Shown here one piece after another: positions 52,379 to 63,024 of a stretch of 64,000 bases of DNA (positions are counted from its first letter, which is position 1; each line of letters starts with the position of its first letter). Both the position numbers and the translations under genes were made by a program. The stretch is from 13-2-20CM-66-19 sp036273735 (GTDB lineage: Bacteria > Pseudomonadota > Gammaproteobacteria > Steroidobacterales > Steroidobacteraceae). The notes under the pieces were generated by a model. The model saw only the letters and a program-made list of their open reading frames with translations, was not told the origin of the DNA and searched no databases. Where the stretch lies: contig DASUHA010000061.1 of NCBI GenBank assembly GCA_036273735.1, positions 11,915 to 75,914 on the forward strand, read 5' to 3'.

Positions 52379-52443
52379 GTCGAGACGATTTGTCCGCATG
52401 ACCCTACACGATTGCCGCGGGCCAGGGAACGGCCCTGGCCTGC
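52379..52443. repeat. Hairpin repeat, copy 2 (gyrA-serC gap)
   Basis: Same module order as copy 1 with small insertions: GTCGAGACGATTT, TCCGC, GACCCTACAC and a hairpin with arms 52417-52427 and 52433-52443 around loop AACGG. One position in the stem (G52419 opposite T52441) is a wobble pair on the plus strand. It begins about 30 nt after the gyrA stop on the minus strand, so both copies lie in the gyrA 3' region. Confidence 0.75.
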
Positions 52444-52473
52444 TATGGCTCATAACTATTGGGTATATAGCTC

Positions 52474-55083
<2,610 letters not shown>

Positions 55084-55108
55084 CCGGGAATGTTAGCATA
55101 TAGGGGTC

Positions 55109-55831
55109 ATGAGCAGTCCTCAGGAACTCCCGCCCAATGCCGACCGCAGCGAGCTGTCGAAATTCGACGCGCTGGCGCACCGCTTCTGGGACCCGCACGG
55201 GGAGTTCCGCCCGCTGCATCTGCTGAATCCCGTGCGGCTCGGGTTCATCGCCGAGCATGCGAGCCTCGCAGGCGCTCGCGCGCTCGATGTCGGCTGCGGC
55301 GGCGGCCTCCTCAGCGAGGCACTGTCGCGCAAAGGCGCCATCGTCACGGGAATCGACCTCGCCCCCGGCATGGTCGAGGTGGCGCGATTGCATGCCGCGG
55401 AAGTGATTCTCGACGTCGACTACCAGGTCGCTGCGGCGGAGACGCTCGCTGCAGGTCTCTGTGCGAGCTTCGATGTCATCACCTGCATGGCGATGCTCGA
55501 GCACGTGCCGCAGCCGCAGCAGACGCTCACGACGCTCGCCACACTCGTGCGTCCGGGCGGCTCTGTGTTCGTCTCGACGCTCAACCGCAATCTCAAGGCT
55601 TTCCTGCTCGCGATCGTGGGCGCCGAGTACGTGCTCAAGCTCCTGCCGCGCGGCACACACGAATACGAGCGGCTCATCCGCCCCTCGGAGCTCGCGCGCT
55701 GGGCCCGCGGCGCGGGTCTCATGCCGCGCACCATAGCCGGCATCGAGCTCAATCCCTACACGGAGACCTGCCGCCTGACTCGCGATCCGTCCGTCAACTA
55801 TCTGATGCACCTCGAGCGGGTGCACGCCTAG
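55109..55831 (+). CDS. ubiG: Ubiquinone biosynthesis O-methyltransferase
   Basis: 240 residues. SAM-dependent O-methylation at two steps of ubiquinone synthesis. AHRFWDPHGEFRPLH at the N-terminus, motif I LDVGCGGGLLSEALS, VTGIDLAP, the post-motif CMAMLEHVPQP and the C-terminal NPYTETCRLTRD region are typical of UbiG. AGGGG precedes the ATG. It lies 7 nt before rmuC and is probably co-transcribed with it. Divergent from gyrA, the classical neighbour. Confidence 0.95.
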   Translation: MSSPQELPPNADRSELSKFDALAHRFWDPHGEFRPLHLLNPVRLGFIAEHASLAGARALDVGCGGGLLSEALSRKGAIVTGIDLAPGMVEVARLHAAEVILDVDYQVAAAETLAAGLCASFDVITCMAMLEHVPQPQQTLTTLATLVRPGGSVFVSTLNRNLKAFLLAIVGAEYVLKLLPRGTHEYERLIRPSELARWARGAGLMPRTIAGIELNPYTETCRLTRDPSVNYLMHLERVHA

Positions 55832-55838
55832 CCGAGCG

Positions 55839-57119
55839 ATGCTCCTCGTAGCGATCACGGTGACCTCGCTCGTACTCGGCGTGGTGCTCGGATTCCTCCT
55901 CGGGCAGATCCGCGCCGTCGGGCGCATCGAATCGCTGCGCGTCGAGCTCGAAGCCGCGCGGGTGCGCCTGGAGGCCGCGGTGCATCAGGAAGCCGAGCGC
56001 GCCGCTTTCGTCGAGCAGTCGGAGGCGCGCCTGCGCGCCTCGTTCGACTCACTCGCCGGCGAGACGCTGCGCGCCAACAGCGAGCTCTTCCTGCGCCTCG
56101 CGCGTGAGTCGCTCGGGCGTGAGCAGACACTCGCGCAGGGCAGCCTCAAGGAGCGCGAGGCCGCCATCGCGCAGCTCGTCGAGCCGCTGCGCGTCTCGCT
56201 CGAGCGGACCGAGCAGCAGGCGCACGCGCTCGAGCGCGAGCGACAGGAGGCCTACACGGCCCTGCGCACGCAGATCGAGTCACTGGCGAGCGGTCAGAGC
56301 CAGCTGCAGCGCGAGACGCGCAACCTCGTCACTGCGCTTCGCCGTCCGGAAGTACGCGGGCGTTGGGGTGAGCTCACGCTGCGGCGGCTGGTGGAGCTCG
56401 CCGGGCTCAGTGAGCATTGCGACTTCACCGAACAGCTCCACCTCTTTGGCCAGGAAGGAGCACTGCGGCCCGACCTCGTCGTGCACATGCCCGACTCCCG
56501 CGATCTCGTCGTCGATGTGAAGACCCCTCTCGATGCCTATCTCGAGGCGCTCGAGGCGCCGACGGACGAAGGCAGGCAACAGGCAATGAAGAAGCACGCT
56601 CAGCAGGTCGAGGCGCGTGTCAGGCAGCTCGCCTCCAAGGCCTACTGGGCGCAGTTCGAGCGCAGCCCGGAATTCGCGGTGCTCTTCCTGCCTGGCGATC
56701 AGTTCCTGTCGGCGGCGCTCGCGGAGCGGCCGGAGCTGCTCGACGGCGCCCTCAAGCAGGGCGTCATCATCGCAACACCCTCCACCCTGATCGCGCTCCT
56801 GAAGACCGTGGCGCACGGCTGGCGCCAGACGGCCGTGGCGGAGAACGCGCAGTTGATCCGCGATCTCGGTCAGGAGCTCTATCGCCGCCTCGGCGCCTTC
56901 ACCGGCCATCTCGAGCGGCTCGGCTCACGGCTCGGAGCCGCCGTGGATGCCTACAACTCGGCGGTGGGCTCGCTCGAGCGCCAAGTGCTCCCGCAGGCGC
57001 GGCGCTTTCCCGATCTCGGCGTCACCGCCGATGCTCCGCTGCCCGAGCTCGGCGCCATCGAGCAGCCGCTGCGGCCGATCGCCGCTGCCGCCGAGCAGAG
57101 CGATGCCCGAGACGCCTGA
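55839..57119 (+). CDS. rmuC: DNA recombination protein RmuC
   Basis: 426 residues. An N-terminal TM helix (LLVAITVTSLVLGVVLGFLL) and a coiled-coil region (about 30-155, rich in Glu, Arg, Ala and Leu) precede the RmuC core. The core has VRGRWGELTLRRLVELAGL, VVDVKTPLDAY, FLPGDQFLSAAL and IATPSTLIALLKTVAHGWR, a PD-(D/E)XK-like nuclease fold. RmuC limits inversions at short inverted repeats. Its 3' end overlaps the next gene by 17 nt. Confidence 0.94.
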   Translation: MLLVAITVTSLVLGVVLGFLLGQIRAVGRIESLRVELEAARVRLEAAVHQEAERAAFVEQSEARLRASFDSLAGETLRANSELFLRLARESLGREQTLAQGSLKEREAAIAQLVEPLRVSLERTEQQAHALERERQEAYTALRTQIESLASGQSQLQRETRNLVTALRRPEVRGRWGELTLRRLVELAGLSEHCDFTEQLHLFGQEGALRPDLVVHMPDSRDLVVDVKTPLDAYLEALEAPTDEGRQQAMKKHAQQVEARVRQLASKAYWAQFERSPEFAVLFLPGDQFLSAALAERPELLDGALKQGVIIATPSTLIALLKTVAHGWRQTAVAENAQLIRDLGQELYRRLGAFTGHLERLGSRLGAAVDAYNSAVGSLERQVLPQARRFPDLGVTADAPLPELGAIEQPLRPIAAAAEQSDARDA

Positions 57120-57969
57120 GGCTCACACTCCCCGCTTTCTCGCCTGGCTCTACTCGACACCTTCCCAACAGCCGGTGCTCGCGGCGCTCTGCGGCATCGA
57201 GCGGGAGATCGGCGCGAGCCTGCGGCCCGGCGTCGATCATCACGTGGCGCACACGCGGCTGGAATGGTGGCGGGAAGAGTGCCGCCGGTGCGCTGCCGGC
57301 AGCCCCTCTCACCCGCTCACCCGGGAGCTGCGCGCGCATCTGCAGCGGGCCCAGCCCACGGCAGGAGTTGACTCGCGCCTCGCCGGCCTCGGCGGGCTGG
57401 TGGACATCGCCGCGTGGGATCTTGCGGGCGCCACCTTCGGCCGGCGCGAGGAGCTGACGGCCTACTGCCGGCGCTGGTCGGCTGCGATGGTGACACCCCT
57501 TGCCGCTGATGGCGGCGATCGCAATGGCGAAGCAGACGGGAGCGGCGCGAGAGCCGCGTGGAGCGAGGTCGGCTCGGCGCTCTGCGAGCTCGAGCTCCTC
57601 GGCCGGCTCGCACCGGACGCCCACTCCGGGAGACTGCGCATTCCGCTCGATGAGCTCGAGCAGGCGGCGGTCGCGCCGGCGGCAGTCGCGGTACCGCCAT
57701 GGCCGCGGGAATTGCGGGCAATCATCAGCGCGCGCCATCAGACGCTTCGGCGGCAGCTCGCGGCGGCCGTCGCGGGTCTTTCGCCCGGCGCCCAACAGAG
57801 CTCCCGCGGACTTCTCGTCTGGGCAGCGCTCGCCTGGCAGACATCCTTTCGCACCGAGCGATCCTTGCCGCGCCCGCCGGCCGCGTCAGTCGCGAGTGCG
57901 GCGGCGGCCAACTGGCATGCGTGGCGAGCCGCGAGAGCGGCGACGAGGGGCCGCCTGCGTTTGCGCTGA
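57103..57969 (+). CDS. Squalene/phytoene synthase-like protein
   Basis: 288 residues from ATG 57103, overlapping the rmuC end by 17 nt. The N-terminal third has a squalene/phytoene-synthase pattern: a hydrophobic start with LAWLYSTP, IEREIG, then HTRLEWWREECRR and HPLTREL. The aspartate-rich DxxxD prenyl-diphosphate motifs are not evident, so it is probably a NDUFAF6-like member without synthase activity, not a terpenoid enzyme. The C-terminal 60 residues are Ala/Arg-rich. The last 84 nt overlap the convergent RluB-like gene. Confidence 0.65.
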   Translation: MPETPEAHTPRFLAWLYSTPSQQPVLAALCGIEREIGASLRPGVDHHVAHTRLEWWREECRRCAAGSPSHPLTRELRAHLQRAQPTAGVDSRLAGLGGLVDIAAWDLAGATFGRREELTAYCRRWSAAMVTPLAADGGDRNGEADGSGARAAWSEVGSALCELELLGRLAPDAHSGRLRIPLDELEQAAVAPAAVAVPPWPRELRAIISARHQTLRRQLAAAVAGLSPGAQQSSRGLLVWAALAWQTSFRTERSLPRPPAASVASAAAANWHAWRAARAATRGRLRLR

Positions 57970-58773
57970 CCCGTCCCGTCGGGAAGACGTCTCGCTGCCG
58001 ACGGCAACTGACGAATCCGCTGCAACGCCTTCTGACATCAATGCCTCGAGCTCCTCGCGCGCAAGCTCACGGTAGTGACCGCGCGCAAGTGAGCGCTCCA
58101 ATGCGAGGGACCCGAGCCGCGTGCGCAACACCCGGCTCACGATCGCGCCCTGACGCTCGAAGAGTTGCCGCACGTCCTTGCCGCTCGCGCCGCGGGCGGT
58201 GATGGCATACCACCGGTTGGCGCCCTCCCCGCCGGCAGCCTCGCAGGCGAGCACGGCCAGCTTCTCGCCACTGTCGAGCACACCGCCCAGGATGCCCTCG
58301 ATCTGCTGCTCGATGAGCTCCCCGCGCACTCTGACACTGAGCTCGCTCGAGAGCCGGTGGACGGCGCGCTGCAGGCGGGCTGCGAGCTCGCCGTCGCCGC
58401 AGACGATCTCGAGCCCGCCGTCGATGCGCGGCATGGGGCTCACCACCGTGAATCGTCTGCCGGCGCGCTTCGGCAGCCTGGAAAGAAGGGGAACCGCATC
58501 CGGATTGTCCGCAGGAGGGACATCCAGGCTCTCACCCGGTGAGCGGTGATAGATGTAGGCGCGGCCGCCCGACTGCGGCGCCCGCTGGTGAACTACGCGG
58601 CCGTCGAGCCGCACCTCATCCTCGGGGCCTACGCGCACTCCGAGCGAGGCGGCCTGTCCGTTGATGGTGAGCCGCCCTGCCCTGATCCACTCCTCGGCTT
58701 CCCGACGGGAGGCGAGTCCGGCGCGGGCGAGGACTTTCTGTAGCCGCTCCGGCTCGCCGCGCTGCCTGTGCAT
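57886..58773 (-). CDS. RluB-like pseudouridine synthase homologue, catalytic Asp apparently lost
   Basis: 295 residues. An S4 RNA-binding domain (about 9-55; ERLQKVLARAGLASRREAEE) is followed by an RluB/RsuA-type core ending GGEGANRWYAI and DVRQLFERQGAIVSRVLR. In active enzymes the catalytic block reads GRLDxNTSGLLL. A gapless fit of this region (TVVSPMPRIDGGLEIVCGDG) puts Pro in place of the catalytic Asp, and the later Tyr of the REYAVRV block is Leu (SELSVRV). It may bind RNA without modifying it. The neighbours scpB, scpA and trpS match the usual rluB position, so it sits where rluB is expected. C-terminal tail basic. Confidence 0.75.
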   Translation of the reverse strand: MHRQRGEPERLQKVLARAGLASRREAEEWIRAGRLTINGQAASLGVRVGPEDEVRLDGRVVHQRAPQSGGRAYIYHRSPGESLDVPPADNPDAVPLLSRLPKRAGRRFTVVSPMPRIDGGLEIVCGDGELAARLQRAVHRLSSELSVRVRGELIEQQIEGILGGVLDSGEKLAVLACEAAGGEGANRWYAITARGASGKDVRQLFERQGAIVSRVLRTRLGSLALERSLARGHYRELAREELEALMSEGVAADSSVAVGSETSSRRDGSAQTQAAPRRRSRGSPRMPVGRRRTRD

Positions 58774-58778
58774 AGGAC

Positions 58779-59630
58779 TCAGTCGCCGTTGTCGCGCGGT
58801 GCGGCAACCAGCTCACGGGAATCGCCGCCTTCGGCCGACAGCTCATCACCGTCGTCGCGCTCGTCATCGTCTTCACCGGCGTTTTCGGCGGACCCTTCGA
58901 GCAGGGTCTCGTCGCTCGGCAACTCGCCAGCGCCTGCCGCACGCGCGCCGGATTCGTCACCGGCAGGGGCGGACCCCTCGGCGGCGGGCTGCGAACCGCC
59001 ACCTGCGTCCGCTGCGGTTGCAACCGCTGCCTCGCCAGCACCACCCCCGGCCCGGGAGCCCTCGCCCGCGTCCGCCGAAAGGTCCAGCTGCAGATTGAAG
59101 TCGCCCACGGCCTTCAGCTCCGAGAGCGCGGGCAGCTCATCCAGGCTCTTCAGGCCGAAGTAATCGAGAAAGTCCCGGGTGGTGCCGAGCAGCTCCGGTC
59201 GCCCGGGGACGTCGCGGTGGCCGACCACGCGCACCCAGGTGCGCTCGAGCAGGGTCTTCACGATGTTGGGATTGACTGCGACCCCGCGCACCGCCTCGAT
59301 CTCACCGCGGGTGATCGGTTGGCGATAGGCGATGAGCGCCAGTGTCTCGAGCAGAGCGCGCGAGTAACGGGCCGGGCGCTCCGGCCAGAGCCGCGAGACC
59401 TCCCCGGCGAGCTCACGGCGCACCTGGATGCGCACGCCCCCGGCGGTCTCCTTGAGCTCGATGCCACGCGCGCCATACTCGGCGGCGAGCGCATCGAGCA
59501 CGGTGCGCAACTGCTCGCTTGTCGGGCGCGCGCTCTCATCGAAAAGTTGGACCAGCTCCGCCGGCTGCACCGGCCGGCCCGCGGCGAGCAGCGCCGCCTC
59601 GATCACGTTGCGCAAATAGTGCTCGTTCAT
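58779..59630 (-). CDS. scpB: Condensin subunit ScpB with long acidic tail
   Basis: 283 residues. Winged-helix core: YLRNVIEAALLAAGRPV, the conserved LETLALIAYRQPITRGEIEAVRG and GRPELLGTTRDFLDYFGLKSLDELP. The core ends near 185. About 95 extra residues rich in Gly, Ala, Asp and Glu follow, including EDDDERDDGDE; a typical ScpB is about 200 residues. Works with Smc and ScpA in chromosome segregation. Its start overlaps the scpA stop by 4 nt. Confidence 0.92.
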   Translation of the reverse strand: MNEHYLRNVIEAALLAAGRPVQPAELVQLFDESARPTSEQLRTVLDALAAEYGARGIELKETAGGVRIQVRRELAGEVSRLWPERPARYSRALLETLALIAYRQPITRGEIEAVRGVAVNPNIVKTLLERTWVRVVGHRDVPGRPELLGTTRDFLDYFGLKSLDELPALSELKAVGDFNLQLDLSADAGEGSRAGGGAGEAAVATAADAGGGSQPAAEGSAPAGDESGARAAGAGELPSDETLLEGSAENAGEDDDERDDGDELSAEGGDSRELVAAPRDNGD

Positions 59631-60625
59631 TCGCTTGTCGCGCCCTCCTCGCCTGAGTCCGTCCCGGAGTCGCTCCCCGCCGCCGCCGGCTCACCGGCCG
59701 GCTCGCTGGTGAGGGCCTCGCTCGAGCGCGGCTCATCGTTGTCGGCGACCACCCGGAGCCTGCGCGCCGGGGCCGCGGCCCGCACGTGCAGCGGCGCATA
59801 GGGCTCCGCCTGCACGATGTCGATCAGGCCCTCGCGCACGAGCTCCAGGACCGCCATGAAGGTGACCGTGACGCCCATGCGTCCCTCCTCCGGCCGGAAG
59901 AGGCGCACGAACTCGACGAAGCTCGTACTCTCGAGTGCAGAGAGAATATCGCCCATGCGCTCGCGCACAGACAGCCGCTCGCGCTGGATGTGATGATGCG
60001 CGAACATCTCGGCGCGCACCACGACTTCCTGAAAGGCGACCAGCATCTCCTGCAGGGTGATCTGCGGCAGCACCCGCGTCACTTGTCGGTCCTTGAGATC
60101 CGCGGAGGCTGCCCAGACATCGCGCTCGAGCCGCGGCAGCGCATCGATGCCCTCGGCCGCGCGCTTGAAGCGCTCGTATTCCTGCAGCCGGCGCACGAGC
60201 TCGGCGCGCGGATCCTCCTCCAGTCCATCGCCCGCGGTCTTCGGCCGCGGCAACAGCATGCGTGACTTGATCTCGGCGAGCGTTGCCGCCATCACCAGGT
60301 ACTCGCCCGCGAGCTCGAGCTGCAGGTCCTGCATGAGCTCGATGTAGCGCATGTACTGGCGAGTGATCTCGGCGAGTGGGATATCGAGGATGTCGAGGTT
60401 CTGCCGCCGGATGAGGTAGAGCAGCAGATCGAGTGGCCCCTCGAACGCCTCGAGGAACACCTCGAGCGCCTGCGGGGGAATGTAGAGATCGCGCGGGAGC
60501 TCCGTTACCGGCTCGCCGTTGACGACGGCGAAGGGCATCTCCACCTGCTCCGGCGGGGCGCTCTGATGCGCCTCGATGGTCGGGTTGGAGACGACGATGG
60601 TCAGCTCTGGTTTGAGATGGGCCAT
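59627..60625 (-). CDS. scpA: Condensin subunit ScpA
   Basis: 332 residues from ATG 60625; a start five codons earlier is possible. The kleisin N-terminus is FEGPLDLLLYLIRRQNLDIL, followed by EYLVMAATLAEIKSRMLLPR, typical of ScpA. The C-terminal winged helix contains VVTFMAVLEL-type residues (GVTVTFMAVLELVREGL). About 40 residues before the core and an acidic C-terminal tail (SDSGTDSGEEG) are extra. It bridges Smc heads with ScpB. It lies 11 nt after trpS on the same strand. Confidence 0.93.
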   Translation of the reverse strand: MAHLKPELTIVVSNPTIEAHQSAPPEQVEMPFAVVNGEPVTELPRDLYIPPQALEVFLEAFEGPLDLLLYLIRRQNLDILDIPLAEITRQYMRYIELMQDLQLELAGEYLVMAATLAEIKSRMLLPRPKTAGDGLEEDPRAELVRRLQEYERFKRAAEGIDALPRLERDVWAASADLKDRQVTRVLPQITLQEMLVAFQEVVVRAEMFAHHHIQRERLSVRERMGDILSALESTSFVEFVRLFRPEEGRMGVTVTFMAVLELVREGLIDIVQAEPYAPLHVRAAAPARRLRVVADNDEPRSSEALTSEPAGEPAAAGSDSGTDSGEEGATSE

Positions 60626-60636
60626 GACGCTATGCC

Positions 60637-61851
60637 TCAATCCGCCCGCAGATGCATGGTGCGGCGCACCTCTTCCAGGGTCTCACGGGCCACCTCGCGC
60701 GCCTTCTCTGCGCCCTCGGCCACGATGCTGCGCAGCAGCTCGGGATTCTCGACGTATTCCTGCGCGCGGCGGCGCATCTCGGTCACTTCCGCGACGATCT
60801 TGTCGATCACCGGCTGCTTGCAGTCGAGGCAGCCGATGCCCGCCGTGCGGCAGCCTTCCGCCGCCCATTTGCGCGTGGTCTCATCGGAGTAGATCTTGTG
60901 CAGGTCCCACACCGGGCACTTGTCCGGATCGCCGGGATCGGTGCGACGCACGCGCGCCGGATCGGTCTGCATGGCGCGCAGCTTCTTGGTCACCGACTCC
61001 GGCTCCTCGCGGATCTCGATGGTGTTGCCGTAGGATTTCGACATCTTGCGGCCATCGGTGCCGGGGACTTTCGGAGTCTCGGTGAGCATCGCCTGCGGCT
61101 CGGGCAGGATCGCGACGCCGGTGCCCTCGAGATATCCCAACAGGCGCTCGCGATCGGCCACGGTGATGCGGTTGTTGCTCTGCACCAGCGCGCGGGCACG
61201 CTCGAGCGCTTCGCGCTCGCCGCTTTCCTGGAAGCGGCGGCGCAGCTGCCGGTAGAGCGTCGTGTTGCGGCCGCCCAGACTCTTGACGGCCCGCTCCGCC
61301 TTCTCCTCGAAGTCCGGCTCCCTGCCATAGATGTGATTGAAGCGACGCGCAGCCTCACGTGTCAGCTCGACGTGGGCAACCTGGTCCTCGCCCACGGGCA
61401 CGTGCGCAGCGCGATAGACGAGGATGTCGGCAGCCTGCAACAGCGGATAACCGAGAAAGCCGTAAGTGGCCAGGTCCCTGTCCTTGAGCTGCTCCTGCTG
61501 ATCCTTGTAGCTCGGGACGCGCTCGAGCCAGCCGAGCGGGGTGATCATGGAGAGCAGCAGATGGAGCTCCGCGTGCTCCGGCACCTGCGATTGGATGAAG
61601 AGCGTCGCGACGCCGGGATTGAGGCCCGCGGCCAGCCAGTCGATCAACACCTCGCGCACGAACTCCGGCAGGCGCCGCGTGTCCTCGTAGCCGGTGGTCA
61701 GCATGTGCCAGTCGGCAATGAAGAAGAAGCACTCGTAGCGGTACTGTAGCTGTACCCAGTTGCGCAGGGCGCCGTGGTAGTTGCCGAGGTGCAGCCGCCC
61801 GGTCGGCCGCATGCCCGAGAGCACGCGTCCGCCCGAGACGCGCGCGCTCAT
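60637..61851 (-). CDS. trpS: Tryptophanyl-tRNA synthetase
   Basis: 404 residues from ATG 61851; a longer frame upstream gives an implausible leader. Class I signatures: HIGH-type HLGNYHGAL (about 21-29) and KMSKSYGN. ADWHMLTTGYE and GYPLLQAADILVYRA bind Trp and the adenylate. A four-Cys-containing segment (DKCPVWDLHKIY, then CRTAGIGCLDCKQP) marks the longer TrpS type of about 400 residues. Followed by scpA and scpB, probably one transcription unit. Confidence 0.96.
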   Translation of the reverse strand: MSARVSGGRVLSGMRPTGRLHLGNYHGALRNWVQLQYRYECFFFIADWHMLTTGYEDTRRLPEFVREVLIDWLAAGLNPGVATLFIQSQVPEHAELHLLLSMITPLGWLERVPSYKDQQEQLKDRDLATYGFLGYPLLQAADILVYRAAHVPVGEDQVAHVELTREAARRFNHIYGREPDFEEKAERAVKSLGGRNTTLYRQLRRRFQESGEREALERARALVQSNNRITVADRERLLGYLEGTGVAILPEPQAMLTETPKVPGTDGRKMSKSYGNTIEIREEPESVTKKLRAMQTDPARVRRTDPGDPDKCPVWDLHKIYSDETTRKWAAEGCRTAGIGCLDCKQPVIDKIVAEVTEMRRRAQEYVENPELLRSIVAEGAEKAREVARETLEEVRRTMHLRAD

Positions 61852-61936
61852 CGCCAGGTTGGAATCTATCGACACTTTCGCTCGGTCGTCCTCAAACCGG
61901 CAGTATACGTTTCCGGAAGGTTCTGGGGTACTTCCG

Positions 61937-62569
61937 CTACTGTCCGACGATGCGTTCGAGGGGCCCTCTTCCCTCGCGTACCAGTGCGGGCGGATTGACC
62001 GACAAGTCGACGACCGTGGTGGGCACGATGCCGCAATCTCCGCCATCGAGCACTGCGTCGATCTCCTGACCGAGGCGCTCCTGGATCTCGCGCCCCGAGG
62101 TCAACGGAAGATGCGCGCGCTCATCGGGCAGGATGAGTGTCGAGCTCATCAGCGGCTCGCCGAGCTCGCGCAGCAGCATCAGCGGCACCTGATGATCCGG
62201 AATGCGCACGCCGATGGTCCGCCGCTTCTCGTGCTGCAACCGGCGGGGCATCTCGCGCGACGCCCCGAGAAGGAAAGTATACGGACCCGGCAGACAGGAT
62301 TTGAGCAGGCGGAACTGCCAAGTCTCGAGCCGCGCGAATCGCCCGACCTGGGCCAGGTCGGCGCAGACCAGCGTGAAGTGGTGATGGCGATCGGCTTTGC
62401 GGATGCGCCGCACCCGCTCGAGCGCGTTCTTGTCGCCGATGTGCCAGCCGAGCGCGTAGCACGAATCGGTCGGATAGGCAATCACGCCCCCCGCGCGCAC
62501 GATCTCCGCGGCCCGACGGATGAGGCGCACCTGAGGCGTGGTGGGATGGAGCTCGAGGTATTGGCTCAA
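61937..62569 (-). CDS. yciO: YciO-family protein (Sua5/TsaC-like)
   Basis: 210 residues, colinear with E. coli YciO. SQYLELHPTTPQ at the N-terminus, GGVIAYPTDSCYALGW, RIRKADRHHHFTLVC, GPYTFLL, KRRTIGVRIP and the C-terminal PTTVVDL are the diagnostic blocks. It has the Sua5/TsaC fold that binds nucleotide and RNA, but YciO itself is not the essential threonylcarbamoyl-AMP synthase. It lies 85 nt upstream of trpS, a common arrangement. Confidence 0.93.
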   Translation of the reverse strand: MSQYLELHPTTPQVRLIRRAAEIVRAGGVIAYPTDSCYALGWHIGDKNALERVRRIRKADRHHHFTLVCADLAQVGRFARLETWQFRLLKSCLPGPYTFLLGASREMPRRLQHEKRRTIGVRIPDHQVPLMLLRELGEPLMSSTLILPDERAHLPLTSGREIQERLGQEIDAVLDGGDCGIVPTTVVDLSVNPPALVREGRGPLERIVGQ

Positions 62570-62624
62570 GTGGCTCCTGCGGGCCCCGGGGCGCTTATTG
62601 GTAACGATATTTCCCAGGAAACGC

Positions 62625-62630
62625 TATGAT
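62625..62630 (+). promoter_or_regulatory. Possible -10 box upstream of bolA
   Basis: TATGAT at 62625-62630 is close to the sigma70 -10 consensus TATAAT, and lies in the less GC-rich region between yciO and bolA. No convincing -35 was found at 16-18 nt. The same bases contain an ATG (62626) preceded by AGGA at 62616, which could instead start a short leader peptide of 11 codons. Confidence 0.35.
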
Positions 62631-62685
62631 ACGCGACCTTTTTGAGCCAGCAGCCCTTTGAGAGCCGCCACCTACGCAAACGCTT

Positions 62686-62964
62686 ACGCGCAAACCCACC
62701 GCCGGAGAGATCCGCGCTGCCCTGGAACAGGCGCTCGCGCCGGTATCGATCGAGGTGGTCGATGACAGCGCCCGCCACGCGGGCCATGCAGGCGCCCGTG
62801 AAGGCGGCCATTACCGCGTGACGCTGGTCGCTGCGGCCTTCACGGGACGCCCGCAACTCGAGCGGCATCGGATGGTCTATTCGGCGGTCGCGCCTCTGAT
62901 GGGCCAAGGTATTCACGCGCTCAGCATCATTGCGCATGCACCCAACGAGTCTCTTTCGCACTGA
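62686..62964 (+). CDS. BolA-family protein, start codon uncertain
   Basis: The frame from 62662 to 62964 encodes a BolA domain: KPTAGEIRAALEQAL, VSIEVVDDSARHAGHAG, GGHYRVTLVAAAFTG, RHRMVYSAVAPLMGQGIHALSI. BolA proteins bind iron-sulfur clusters with monothiol glutaredoxins. Family alignment puts the start near ACG 62686 (about 92 residues), but between the in-frame TGA (62659) and GTG 62755 there is no ATG, GTG or TTG. GTG 62755 would remove the first third of the domain. ACG 62686, ACG 62680 or read-through from ATG 62626 are possible. The family is clear; the start is not. Confidence 0.75.
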   Translation, partial: TRKPTAGEIRAALEQALAPVSIEVVDDSARHAGHAGAREGGHYRVTLVAAAFTGRPQLERHRMVYSAVAPLMGQGIHALSIIAHAPNESLSH

Positions 62965-63024
62965 TAACCTGCCCGCGATGCGGGCCCTGTCGCACCTCAT
63001 CGTCTTCAAACCAACGAGAGCCCC

